Below, piece after piece: positions 1-7,356 of a stretch of DNA of 64,000 bases. Location of the stretch: the NCBI RefSeq assembly GCF_030412265.1, contig NZ_JAUHLN010000003.1, positions 434,001-498,000 of the forward strand. Reading direction: 5' to 3'. Within the stretch, counting starts at the first letter, position 1; every line of letters starts with the position of its first letter. Below the pieces are notes generated by a model that saw nothing but the letters and a program-made list of their open reading frames with translations, made no database searches and was not told the origin of the DNA. Source of the stretch: Fictibacillus terranigra. Its GTDB lineage: Bacteria > Bacillota > Bacilli > Bacillales > Fictibacillaceae. Both the position numbers and the translations under genes were made by a program.

Positions 1-985
1 AGCCACTGTTGCAGAAATTAAACGCTTAGAAGAGGCAGGATGCCAAATTGTCCGTGTCGCCTGTCCTGACATGCGCGCAGCAGAGGCTATTGCCGATATA
101 AAAAAACAAATATCCATTCCGCTTGTCGTAGATATCCACTTTGATTATAAGCTCGCACTTAAAGCGATTGAGGGAGGCGCTGATAAGATCCGGATCAACC
201 CGGGCAACATCGGGCGCAAAGAAAAAGTAGAAGCTGTCGTTAAAGCGGCGAAAGCTAAAGGAATTCCGATCCGTATCGGTGTTAACGCCGGTTCACTTGA
301 GAAGAAATATCTTGAAAAATACGGATATCCGACAGCAGAAGGCATGGTTGAGAGTGCGCTTGATCATATTAAGATTCTAGAGGACCTCGATTTTCATGAC
401 ATTATCGTATCGATGAAGGCTTCTGATGTTAACTTAGCGATCGAAGCTTATGAAAAAGCTGCCCAAGCCTTTGATTATCCTCTTCATCTCGGCATTACCG
501 AATCCGGAACTCTTTTTGCCGGAACCGTAAAAAGTGCGGCTGGATTGGGTGTTATTCTTAACAAAGGAATCGGAAACACACTGCGTGTATCGTTAAGTGC
601 GGATCCAGTTGAGGAAGTAAAGGTAGCAAGAGAACTCTTGAAATCGTTCGGATTGCTCTCTGATGCGGCTACATTGATTTCTTGCCCTACCTGCGGAAGG
701 ATTGAAATTGACCTGATTTCGATCGCCAATGAAGTAGAAGAATATATCTCCAAAGTCCGTGCGCCGATCAAGGTTGCTGTGCTCGGCTGCGCTGTTAACG
801 GACCAGGAGAAGCGCGAGAAGCCGATATTGGAATCGCAGGCGCAAGAGGCGAAGGTTTGCTTTTCCGCCATGGAGAAATAGTACGCAAGATCCCAGAAGA
901 TCAGCTGCTTGATGAGCTGAAAAAGGAAATTGATAAGTTGGCTGAAGAGCATCATGCTAAACAACAAGCAGAATTAGTAAATTAA
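1..985 (+). CDS. ispG: 4-hydroxy-3-methylbut-2-enyl diphosphate synthase, 5'-truncated by window edge
   Basis: The 3' part of ispG (gcpE). The frame is open from base 2, before the first visible Met at 71, so the N terminus lies outside the window. IspG is the [4Fe-4S] enzyme that reduces MEcPP to HMBPP in the MEP isoprenoid pathway. Visible hallmarks are the TIM-barrel segment with VRVACPD near the left edge, [19 protein letters not shown], and the C-terminal cluster ligands in ISCPTCGR and [11 protein letters not shown]. The downstream partner IspH is encoded at 9532-10476. The gene ends in a strong terminator and converges with the YqfX-like gene, the same arrangement as yqfY-yqfX in B. 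subtilis. Confidence 0.97.
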   Translation, partial: ATVAEIKRLEEAGCQIVRVACPDMRAAEAIADIKKQISIPLVVDIHFDYKLALKAIEGGADKIRINPGNIGRKEKVEAVVKAAKAKGIPIRIGVNAGSLEKKYLEKYGYPTAEGMVESALDHIKILEDLDFHDIIVSMKASDVNLAIEAYEKAAQAFDYPLHLGITESGTLFAGTVKSAAGLGVILNKGIGNTLRVSLSADPVEEVKVARELLKSFGLLSDAATLISCPTCGRIEIDLISIANEVEEYISKVRAPIKVAVLGCAVNGPGEAREADIGIAGARGEGLLFRHGEIVRKIPEDQLLDELKKEIDKLAEEHHAKQQAELVN

Positions 986-986
986 C

Positions 987-1021
987 AAAAAGCCTGCCGG
1001 CAAGTCCGGCAGGCTTTTTTG
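987..1021. terminator. Bidirectional terminator between ispG and yqfX-like gene
   Basis: A perfect 10-bp stem (991-1000 with 1006-1015), loop CAAGT, flanked by an A run on the left and a T run on the right, so it can stop transcripts from both convergent genes. Confidence 0.93.
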
Positions 1022-1030
1022 CTCCGATAG

Positions 1031-1423
1031 TTAAAAGAAGGGGGCAAACAATAAACCGATGACAATGGAAGCAATCCCGATTCCGATTGCCCAGTAACCA
1101 GAAGTGGTTGCTCCGCGCCTCGCTGCAATAAAACCGCCGATAATCCCGGCAGCTCCGAAAAGCACAGGAAGAATAAACAATGACAGGACAGACAGGATAA
1201 CGGAGAACATTCCGATTACCCTTCCTGCCTGGCCGCCGCCATCTCTTTCTTCATGTCTTTCTCTTGCTGTACGCTCACGCTCGTCTCGGGGACGATCATA
1301 CTCAGGAAGGGCTGCTCCGCTTGTGATCGGAACAACATCAGCAGCCATTTCCTCTCTGTAATCCGAATCCCGGTTAACAGGTTCTCGACTGTATTCCGAT
1401 TCAAATTCTTTATCTTCTGCCAT
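1031..1423 (-). CDS. yqfX: YqfX-like small membrane protein
   Basis: A 130-residue protein with a charged, Arg/Glu-rich N-terminal half (about 1-65) and two hydrophobic segments at about 70-98 and 107-130. The second half is rich in Gly and Ala (FGAAGIIGGFIAARRGA, then WAIGIGIASIVIGLLFAPFF). Position next to ispG and near zur matches yqfX in B. subtilis. The biochemical role is unknown. The promoter-like sequence upstream (1458-1487) has a sigma-G type -10, which fits a forespore-expressed gene. The family call rests mainly on synteny plus the two-helix glycine-rich architecture. Confidence 0.8.
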   Translation of the reverse strand: MAEDKEFESEYSREPVNRDSDYREEMAADVVPITSGAALPEYDRPRDERERTARERHEERDGGGQAGRVIGMFSVILSVLSLFILPVLFGAAGIIGGFIAARRGATTSGYWAIGIGIASIVIGLLFAPFF

Positions 1424-1457
1424 ACCAAATCCCTCACTTTCTTTGGTGGAGCGTTTT

Positions 1458-1487
1458 TAGTATGGCTTTAATAAAGGTAAATATAGT
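1458..1487 (-). promoter_or_regulatory. Putative sigma-G/F type promoter of yqfX-like gene
   Basis: On the minus strand the -10 is CATACTA (1458-1464), an exact match to the sigma-G consensus. It lies 17 nt from ACTATA (1482-1487), a partial match to the -35. It sits about 35 nt upstream of the start codon. A plain sigma-A promoter was not found here. Sigma assignment is inference. Confidence 0.45.
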
Positions 1488-1513
1488 TGTTAATTTAATG
1501 AAAAGCTGAGCAA

Positions 1514-1542
1514 ACAAAAAAGGAGCGGTGTACGCTCCTTTT
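1514..1542 (-). terminator. Terminator of the znu-zur-DUF1540 transcript
   Basis: A 10-bp stem (1518-1527 with 1533-1542), loop GTGTA, with an A run on its left that becomes a U tract on the minus strand. It lies immediately after the DUF1540 stop codon. Confidence 0.85.
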
Positions 1543-1544
1543 CA

Positions 1545-1757
1545 TTATTGTTTCCGTTTAAAGGTATGGCAGCATGTTTCAGCTGATTTATGGGCACTAT
1601 CCTTATGCTTCGCGTCGCCGATTAAATCACCGCTTGCTTCCATGTCATATTTATTGTTCGCGTGTTTATCGATTTCAACCAAGATGGCGTCAGCAACACA
1701 GTTGTTGCCTTCTCCCCAATACGTGCAGTTGGCTACATTACATTTTACTGTTGGCAA
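1545..1757 (-). CDS. DUF1540 Cys-rich small protein
   Basis: A 70-residue protein of the DUF1540 type. Five cysteines: C6, C11 and C20 in the N-terminal motif around KCNVANCTYWGEGNNC, and a CC pair at 62-63. The pattern suggests metal binding. The start is TTG at 1757, chosen because a strong AAAGGAGGGAG site sits 6-7 nt upstream and no ATG is available. The gene begins 46 nt after the zur stop with no promoter or terminator visible between them, and a terminator follows it. It is therefore probably the last gene of the znuC-znuB-zur operon. Zinc binding is inference. Confidence 0.85.
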   Translation of the reverse strand: MPTVKCNVANCTYWGEGNNCVADAILVEIDKHANNKYDMEASGDLIGDAKHKDSAHKSAETCCHTFKRKQ

Positions 1758-1803
1758 AATGACTCCCTCCTTTTACAGATAGGATGCCACATTTGCAAGG
1801 GAC

Positions 1804-2226
1804 TCATACAACGTTCAGTTCACATACCTGACAGACTCCGTAAATTTCGAATTTATGGCCGGTTACTGTAAAATCAGACAGGTCTGAAGTTACATTTTCC
1901 ATTGGACAGGCATTGATTTCTTTTGTTTTTCCGCATTTTAAGCAGATTAAATGATGATGGTGCTCCCTTGTTGGACACGTGAAACGAAACTTTTTCTCTC
2001 CCTCCAGCTCTGTCTCTTCTAAGATATCCAGATCAGAAAAGGTGGAAAGATTCCGGTAAATCGTGTCAAAGCTCAATCCCGGATAGTTCTCCTTCAGCGA
2101 ATCCTGAACGTCTTTGGCACTTAAATACCTTTTTTCATCAGAAAACAGCTGAAGCATATCTTTTCGCTTATCGGTGTATTTATAGCCCTTCCTTTTTAAT
2201 AAATCAATGGCGGTTGAAACGTCCAT
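1804..2226 (-). CDS. zur: Zinc uptake regulator, Fur family
   Basis: A 140-residue Fur-family repressor. The N-terminal winged helix occupies about 1-80 (SFDTIYRNLSTFSDLDILEE is the recognition region). The dimerization domain carries the metal-site cluster EHHHHLICLKCGK and a C-terminal CQVC, the paired CxxC structural zinc site. Zur rather than Fur or PerR is indicated by the operon: znuC and znuB lie immediately upstream, the znuB stop is 12 nt away, and a Zur-like box precedes znuC. This predicts autoregulated repression of zinc uptake when zinc is plentiful. The RBS AGTGGAGG precedes ATG 2226. Confidence 0.95.
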   Translation of the reverse strand: MDVSTAIDLLKRKGYKYTDKRKDMLQLFSDEKRYLSAKDVQDSLKENYPGLSFDTIYRNLSTFSDLDILEETELEGEKKFRFTCPTREHHHHLICLKCGKTKEINACPMENVTSDLSDFTVTGHKFEIYGVCQVCELNVV

Positions 2227-2238
2227 ACTGCACCTCCA

Positions 2239-3093
2239 CTATTGGTTAATTGCAATTTTTCTATTGGAACGCAGCTTCTTCCACAGAAGAGAGAGTAATA
2301 AAATGATGACCGAGAACATAACGATCGTTCCTCCTGGTGCGAAGTCCAGGTAATACGAAAGAATCAGTCCAAGAATGACGGCTGTTTCACCAAAGACGAC
2401 GGACAGCAGAAAGGTCTGTTTAAATCCATTCGCGAGCCTGATACTCGCCGCAACCGGCAGGGTCATTAATGAGGACACAAGAAGGATGCCTACAATCTTC
2501 ATGGATGAAGCAATGACAAGAGCCACTAAAACAATAAAGAAAAAATTTATCCACTTTCCTTTGATCCCAGAAACCGCTGCCTGTTCTTCATCAAAAGAAA
2601 GAACAAATAATTCTTTATATAAAAAGATAACAAAGGCAAATACGATCAGCAAAATAAAGAAGATCGTCCATACATCAGATTTTTTTACAGCCAGCACGCT
2701 TCCGAATAAATAATTAAACAAGTCCGTATTGAATCCATTGGCAAGTGAAATAAAGATCACACTCAGTCCTATTCCGGCTGACATGATGATTGGTATGGCA
2801 AGTTCTTCGTAATGCTTATACACCTTGCGCAGCTGGTCGATCCCTACTGCACCTCCTACCGAGAAGACCATCCCCATATAAATCGGATTCAGCCCGCTGA
2901 AGAATCCGACATTACGGCCAAGCATCAGATTTGCTGCGATGCCTGCCAATGTAATATGGGAAAGTGCATCCGCGATTAAAGATTGCCTTCTAACAACAAT
3001 GAATACGCCAAGTACAGGGGCCAATAAGCCGATCATAATTCCTGTAATAAACGCATTTTGCAAAAACTCATATTGAAAAAACGGGAATGACAT
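2239..3093 (-). CDS. znuB: Zinc ABC transporter permease
   Basis: A 284-residue integral membrane protein of the ZnuB/AdcB/MntB (ABC-3) family. It has about eight or nine hydrophobic segments and the conserved early segments IGLLAPVLGVFIVVRRQSL and ADALSHITLAG. It would form the channel that moves zinc delivered by a substrate-binding lipoprotein. No such binding protein (ZnuA) is encoded here, so it must be elsewhere. The gene is between znuC (15 nt upstream) and zur (12 nt downstream). Manganese cannot be excluded from sequence alone; the zur neighbour and Zur box favour zinc. Confidence 0.93.
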   Translation of the reverse strand: MSFPFFQYEFLQNAFITGIMIGLLAPVLGVFIVVRRQSLIADALSHITLAGIAANLMLGRNVGFFSGLNPIYMGMVFSVGGAVGIDQLRKVYKHYEELAIPIIMSAGIGLSVIFISLANGFNTDLFNYLFGSVLAVKKSDVWTIFFILLIVFAFVIFLYKELFVLSFDEEQAAVSGIKGKWINFFFIVLVALVIASSMKIVGILLVSSLMTLPVAASIRLANGFKQTFLLSVVFGETAVILGLILSYYLDFAPGGTIVMFSVIILLLSLLWKKLRSNRKIAINQ

Positions 3094-3108
3094 CCACTCT
3101 TCCTCCGG

Positions 3109-3873
3109 TTAATGTTGATGTTCTAGTACATGGACATGATGCCCATACATTTGTGAAAATCCTTCTTTAGAGACCTTTTCAAACTCGGCAGTATTGCCAT
3201 GAAAGTGCAGCTGTTTATTCAAACAAGCGACATGGGTAACAAAGTCAGACATGACTCCTATATCATGAGTAACGAGCAGCAGCGTCAAGCCTTTCTCACG
3301 ATTCAAGTTCTTCAGCATCTGATAGAAGCCGGCAACGGATGCAGCGTCTACACCGACCGTGGGCTCATCCAGTATTAACAATTTCGGATCGCTAACAAGC
3401 GCTCTCGCGATGAACACCCTTTGCTGCTGTCCTCCAGAAAGCTCCCCGATATTCCGGTTCATATAGTCTGCCATGCCTACGGTTTCAATCGCCTGCTCAA
3501 TTTTTCGTTTATGCACTTTGTTCAAAAAACGGAAAAGGCCAACCTTTCCAAAAAGACCCATCGATACTACTTCATAGACCGTCGCTGGAAAGGCCGTATT
3601 AAAACTGTTGGCTTTTTGTGATACATACCCGATTTCATCCCAATTTTTAAATAGGCTCAATGGCTGTCCGAACAAATATACATTGCCGGATTGCGGTTTT
3701 AAAAGTCCTAAAAGACATCTGATCAAAGTGGATTTGCCAGAGCCATTCGGACCAACCAAGCCCATGAACGATCCTACGGGGATCTCAAAAGTGATATGTT
3801 CAAGAACGTTTCGGTCTTGATAATGGAATGAAAGGTCCTCTATTCTAACGGCAGGTTTATATTGCTTTGACAT
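3109..3873 (-). CDS. znuC: Zinc ABC transporter ATP-binding protein
   Basis: A 254-residue ABC ATPase. Walker A is GPNGSGKST, the Q-loop region is IGYVSQK, the signature is LSGGQQQR, Walker B is LLILDEPT, and the H-loop is LLVTHDIG. The C terminus is His-rich (YGHHVHVLEHQH), common in metal ABC ATPases. The start is ATG 3873 rather than the in-frame ATG at 3885, because the upstream ATG overlaps the ribosome-binding site GGAGG, which sits 5 nt before ATG 3873. It is the first gene of the znuC-znuB-zur-DUF1540 operon, with a strong promoter and Zur box just upstream. Confidence 0.95.
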   Translation of the reverse strand: MSKQYKPAVRIEDLSFHYQDRNVLEHITFEIPVGSFMGLVGPNGSGKSTLIRCLLGLLKPQSGNVYLFGQPLSLFKNWDEIGYVSQKANSFNTAFPATVYEVVSMGLFGKVGLFRFLNKVHKRKIEQAIETVGMADYMNRNIGELSGGQQQRVFIARALVSDPKLLILDEPTVGVDAASVAGFYQMLKNLNREKGLTLLLVTHDIGVMSDFVTHVACLNKQLHFHGNTAEFEKVSKEGFSQMYGHHVHVLEHQH

Positions 3874-3886
3874 ACGCGCCTCCATC

Positions 3887-3907
3887 TAATAGTAACGGTT
3901 ACGATTT
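3887..3907. promoter_or_regulatory. Zur box
   Basis: A 21-bp interrupted inverted repeat, TAATAGTAAC-G-GTTACGATTT. The right arm matches the Bacillus Zur/Fur-superfamily half-site ATTACGATTT in 9 of 10 positions. It sits just downstream of the -10 of the znuC promoter, around +5 to +25, where a bound repressor would block transcription. Confidence 0.8.
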
Positions 3908-3919
3908 AAATTCCAATAA

Positions 3920-3948
3920 ATTATACAAGAAACCCCTCATTTTGTAAA
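3920..3948 (-). promoter_or_regulatory. Sigma-A promoter of znuC-znuB-zur
   Basis: On the minus strand TTTACA (3943-3948), 17-nt spacer, TATAAT (3920-3925). It directs transcription into znuC, with the Zur box immediately downstream. Confidence 0.9.
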
Positions 3949-3957
3949 ATAGAACGA

Positions 3958-4608
3958 TTATCCTCTCAACTTTTTCAACAAGTTCTGTTTTAAAGTTCCG
4001 TGATCATGAAGAATTTCATCTGCTCGAGACAGCTTCTCTTTTGGCATTGTTGTCAAGAGCGCAAGAACATGAGCACCTGAATCAGCGCCGGATTGAATAC
4101 CGAGTGGTGCATTTTCAACGACAATCCATTCATCGGCTGCAAAGGGGAACTGTTTGAATACTTTTTCATAAGGCTCTGGGGAGGGCTTCCCTTTTTTTAC
4201 ATCATCTCCCGTGATGACAGCATCAAATGAAACCGGCAGCTGTTTAAGCACTTCATGAACAAACTCTTTTCTGCTTCCTGAAGCAAGGGCGATCGGAATT
4301 CCTGCTTCCTTTAAAGCCTTTATGGCCTCAACCGTATCTTTATAAAAGGAATACTGCGAATGCTGTACAAAAAACGCCCGTTTAATATGATAAATAGACT
4401 GCTGTTCAAGTTCAGATAATTGAAGAAAACGATGTTGATCAACATGAGTGATGGTCTGCATGCCCGGCATGCCTTCCAGCTCATAAAAATAATCTTCACT
4501 GATGTTATAACCCTGTTCCCCAAAAGCATAATTCCATGCTTTCGCATGGTCTTTCATCGTATCCACCAAAACTCCGTCCATATCAAAACATACTGCTTTA
4601 TAAGTCAT
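3958..4608 (-). CDS. HAD-superfamily phosphatase, beta-phosphoglucomutase-like
   Basis: A 216-residue HAD hydrolase of subfamily I. Motif I is DMDGVLVD at about 9-16 with the nucleophilic and acid/base Asp. Motif II is around ALASGSRKEF. The motif III Lys is in KKGKPSPEPY. Motif IV is VVENAPLGIQSG. A helical cap lies between motifs I and II. Substrates could be sugar phosphates or another small phosphomonoester; the sequence does not decide. The gene runs leftward and its stop overlaps the promoter region of znuC, but it is a separate function as far as can be seen. Confidence 0.88.
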   Translation of the reverse strand: MTYKAVCFDMDGVLVDTMKDHAKAWNYAFGEQGYNISEDYFYELEGMPGMQTITHVDQHRFLQLSELEQQSIYHIKRAFFVQHSQYSFYKDTVEAIKALKEAGIPIALASGSRKEFVHEVLKQLPVSFDAVITGDDVKKGKPSPEPYEKVFKQFPFAADEWIVVENAPLGIQSGADSGAHVLALLTTMPKEKLSRADEILHDHGTLKQNLLKKLRG

Positions 4609-4674
4609 GATGTATCTTCCTTTTCTCAGTTAAATGTCTGCCCCCCTACTGTTAATAACTTAAAAAAGAAGGAG

Positions 4675-4703
4675 TAGTCAAGAAGAAGGCCTTGCGTTAT
4701 AAT
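4675..4703 (+). promoter_or_regulatory. Probable promoter of NCS2 permease gene
   Basis: TAGTCA (4675-4680), 17-nt spacer, TATAAT (4698-4703). The -10 is perfect and the -35 is weak (4 of 6). A small hairpin (4713-4728) follows in the leader. No purine riboswitch core was found. Confidence 0.55.
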
Positions 4704-4767
4704 TTTTAATTGGCAGCTCTTCAGCTGCTGGGTGGGAGAGGGATAAGTAAATAAAGAAGGGAAACAT

Positions 4768-6051
4768 TTGAACGTATCAAAATTTTTTCAGTTAGAGAAA
4801 TACAGCAGTTCCATAAAACAGGAAGTATTGGCAGGTGTGACTTCATTTTTCACCGTTGCTTATATCATTATTGTCAATCCGCTAATACTGGCTGATGCTG
4901 GTATGCCCTATTACGGTGTACTTCTGGCCACCATTCTGACCTCTGTTGCCGGATGCTTTTTTATGGGGTTCTATGCAAACGCCCCGATTATTTTGACACC
5001 GGGTATGGGAGTCAACGCCTTTTTTACGTATACGATCATACAAGGAATGGGACTCTCATGGAGAGAAGCGCTTGCAGCTGTTATCATCTCCGGTATTTTA
5101 TTTCTCATTGTCGCATCCACCCGTCTGAAAGATGTACTGTCTGAAAGTATTCCTGCTTCTTTAAAGCATAGTATAACGGTTGGAATTGGATTATTCCTCG
5201 CCTTTATCGGCTTGCAAAAAGGCGGAATCATTGAAGCCAGCTCTACTACATTTGTAAAGCTTGGCTACCTGGGAAATCCGGCCACATTGCTCACCATCAT
5301 CGGGCTAGTTGTTACTCTATTCCTTTTTTCAAGAAATGTAAAAGGCAGCTTCTTGATTGGGATTGCGATTACATGCCTGATCGGTTACCTTACAGGATGG
5401 GCACATGGTACAGAAGATGACCATAATACGCTTGAATTAGAACCGTTTATGCAGCTCTTTTTCGGTGCGGATTTTAGAGGCGTCTTCAGCCTTCCATTCT
5501 GGATTGCCACTTTTTCTCTTACAATGATTGTTACATTTGAAAATATGGGGCTCCTTCATGGCCTGCTGCCGGATCACAAAAAATTTCCTAAAGCTTTTCA
5601 GGCTAATGCCGTCACATCGCTCATTTCCGGTATGTTCGGTACAAGCCCTACCATTTCAACGGTGGAGAGTGCTGCTGGAATTTCCGAAGGAGGAAGAACC
5701 GGTTTGACGAGTGTCGTTACAGGAATCCTGTTCGTTGCCTCGATTGCTGTCACACCATTCTTGAGCATGATTCCCAACGGGGCGATCGCTCCTGTTTTAA
5801 TCATTATCGGCGGATTGATGGTGCAGAACATCCAGCATATTCCCCTTTCCGATTTTACAGAAGGATTTCCTGCATTTTTGATCATCGCGCTCATCCCTTT
5901 AACCTACAGTATCGTTGACGGGCTGGCTTTTGGATTCATCGCTTACCCGGTATTAAAAATGGCCGTAGGAAAGCGTAAGCAGATTCCTGCTCCTCTTTAT
6001 GTTATTGCATTATTATTCCTGATTAATTTCATGTTTCATTCTGTGATATAA
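4768..6051 (+). CDS. NCS2-family purine permease (guanine/hypoxanthine type)
   Basis: A 427-residue polytopic membrane protein with about 12-14 hydrophobic segments, related to PbuG/PbuO/AzgA. Recognisable family stretches are TPGMGVNAFFTYT, the FENMG motif and GTSPTISTVESAAGISEGGR, which line the substrate site in NCS2 transporters. Predicted role: proton-coupled uptake of guanine, hypoxanthine or adenine. The start is TTG 4768, supported by an AAGAAGGGA ribosome-binding site 6 nt upstream. It stands alone between a HAD gene and yqfT, followed by a good terminator. The exact base preference cannot be read from sequence. Confidence 0.92.
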   Translation: MNVSKFFQLEKYSSSIKQEVLAGVTSFFTVAYIIIVNPLILADAGMPYYGVLLATILTSVAGCFFMGFYANAPIILTPGMGVNAFFTYTIIQGMGLSWREALAAVIISGILFLIVASTRLKDVLSESIPASLKHSITVGIGLFLAFIGLQKGGIIEASSTTFVKLGYLGNPATLLTIIGLVVTLFLFSRNVKGSFLIGIAITCLIGYLTGWAHGTEDDHNTLELEPFMQLFFGADFRGVFSLPFWIATFSLTMIVTFENMGLLHGLLPDHKKFPKAFQANAVTSLISGMFGTSPTISTVESAAGISEGGRTGLTSVVTGILFVASIAVTPFLSMIPNGAIAPVLIIIGGLMVQNIQHIPLSDFTEGFPAFLIIALIPLTYSIVDGLAFGFIAYPVLKMAVGKRKQIPAPLYVIALLFLINFMFHSVI

Positions 6052-6061
6052 ATATTTAAAA

Positions 6062-6087
6062 AAGCCGCTTCGAGCGGCTTTTTTTTG
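6062..6087 (+). terminator. Terminator after NCS2 permease
   Basis: Stem AGCCGCT/AGCGGCT flanked by an A run on the left and eight T on the right, starting 11 nt after the stop codon. Confidence 0.92.
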
Positions 6088-6138
6088 TTCACTTTTTTTC
6101 CGCTCTTTCATAGGATAGGGTGAACAGGAGGGGATAAC

Positions 6139-6399
6139 ATGAATCCTTTTATGGTCCACATGGTCAACACGAAACTTAATCAGCTGACTGCCCAGGAACT
6201 CGTTCAGCTGGCAGGACAGTATCAGTATCCAGTTTCCATGCAGGAAGCCACAAAAGTGATCGGGATTTTAAGAAGATATAACATAAACATAACGAATGCG
6301 GCCCAGCGTGCTGAAATCATTGAAGCCATTGCCTCAGAAGTCAGCCGCGAGAAGGCAAATTATATCCAATACTTAATTAACAATTATTTAAACAGATAA
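6139..6399 (+). CDS. yqfT: YqfT-like DUF2624 protein
   Basis: An 86-residue, predominantly helical cytoplasmic protein of the DUF2624 family. It is identified by length, sequence character (NTKLNQLTAQEL, then ILRRYNINITNAAQRAEII) and location next to nfo, as yqfT is in B. subtilis. Function unknown. A strong AGGAGGGG ribosome-binding site precedes ATG 6139. It is monocistronic, with a terminator on each side. Confidence 0.88.
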   Translation: MNPFMVHMVNTKLNQLTAQELVQLAGQYQYPVSMQEATKVIGILRRYNINITNAAQRAEIIEAIASEVSREKANYIQYLINNYLNR

Positions 6400-6428
6400 A
6401 AAAGAGGCGAAGGGTTCGCCTCTTTTTT
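6399..6428. terminator. Bidirectional terminator between yqfT and nfo
   Basis: Stem AGAGGCGAA/TTCGCCTCT (6403-6411 with 6415-6423), loop GGG, with A and T runs on the two sides, serving the convergent genes. Confidence 0.92.
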
Positions 6429-6434
6429 ATACGG

Positions 6435-7328
6435 TTATACGGTTAGGAGCTGCTCCTGCAAGCTTGGAACAAATTCTTTGCTCTTCAGCATTTCGATCTC
6501 CAGCTTGTATGGAGGTTTTTTGTTGCTCTTATCCGTCCCAACATAAGGAGTTTCCAGTATTTTAGGCACATCGCCGAGCTGCGGATGGTGGACGATATAG
6601 TTTAACGCATCGAAACCAATTTTTCCGAATCCAATATTTTCATGGCGGTCCTTTCGGGCACCCCGCTCATTTTTGCTGTCATTGATGTGAAGGACTTTCA
6701 GACGGTCGAGACCAATCAAGTGGTCAAACGTGTTCAGAACCCCATCGAAATCATTGATGATGTCATAGCCTGAATCATGAGTATGACACGTATCGAAACA
6801 GACTGAAAGCTTATCGTTAAGGTGTACCCCTTCGATGATTGCAGCCAGTTCTTCAAACGTACAACCGCACTCAGACCCCTTGCCTGCCATTGTCTCCAGA
6901 GCAATCTGAACATTTTGCTCCGGTGTCAGCACTTCATTCAAACCTTCGATGATCTTCTTAATTCCTTCTTCGGTTCCTGCGCCAACATGGGCTCCAGGAT
7001 GAAGAACGATTTGCTTCCCGCCGATCGCAGCTGTACGTTCGATCTCTGAACGCAGAAAATCAACACCCAGCTGGAAGGTCTCCGGCTTAACGGAATTTCC
7101 GATGTTAATGATGTATGGTGCATGGACGACAAGTTCGGCTATGCCGTTCTCTTGCATATGCTTGATCCCCGCTTCAATGTTCAGATCTTCTATCTTTTTT
7201 CTTCGGGTATTTTGGGGCGCGCCAGTATACACCATGAACGTATTTGCTCCATAGGAAGCAGCTTCTTCACTTGCACCCAGGAGCATTTTCTTTCCACTCA
7301 TCGATACGTGTGATCCTAGTTTCAGCAT
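6435..7328 (-). CDS. nfo: Endonuclease IV (AP endonuclease)
   Basis: A 297-residue TIM-barrel AP endonuclease of the Nfo family. It cleaves 5' to abasic sites in base-excision repair using three zinc ions. Signature motifs: [35 protein letters not shown] and [20 protein letters not shown], carrying the His, Asp and Glu zinc ligands. In B. subtilis nfo (yqfS) acts in spore DNA repair with ExoA. It lies 28 nt downstream of cshB in the same orientation and may be co-transcribed with it. Confidence 0.97.
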   Translation of the reverse strand: MLKLGSHVSMSGKKMLLGASEEAASYGANTFMVYTGAPQNTRRKKIEDLNIEAGIKHMQENGIAELVVHAPYIINIGNSVKPETFQLGVDFLRSEIERTAAIGGKQIVLHPGAHVGAGTEEGIKKIIEGLNEVLTPEQNVQIALETMAGKGSECGCTFEELAAIIEGVHLNDKLSVCFDTCHTHDSGYDIINDFDGVLNTFDHLIGLDRLKVLHINDSKNERGARKDRHENIGFGKIGFDALNYIVHHPQLGDVPKILETPYVGTDKSNKKPPYKLEIEMLKSKEFVPSLQEQLLTV

Positions 7329-7356
7329 AATCCTTCTCCCTCTCTAACCTTAATCA

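Noticed and set aside
484-888. 134-codon minus-strand ORF inside ispG
   Set aside because: Antisense shadow of a strongly conserved Fe-S enzyme, without a start signal.
4608-4767. Purine riboswitch before the NCS2 permease
   Set aside because: No P1-P2-P3 architecture or conserved loops found; only a small hairpin.
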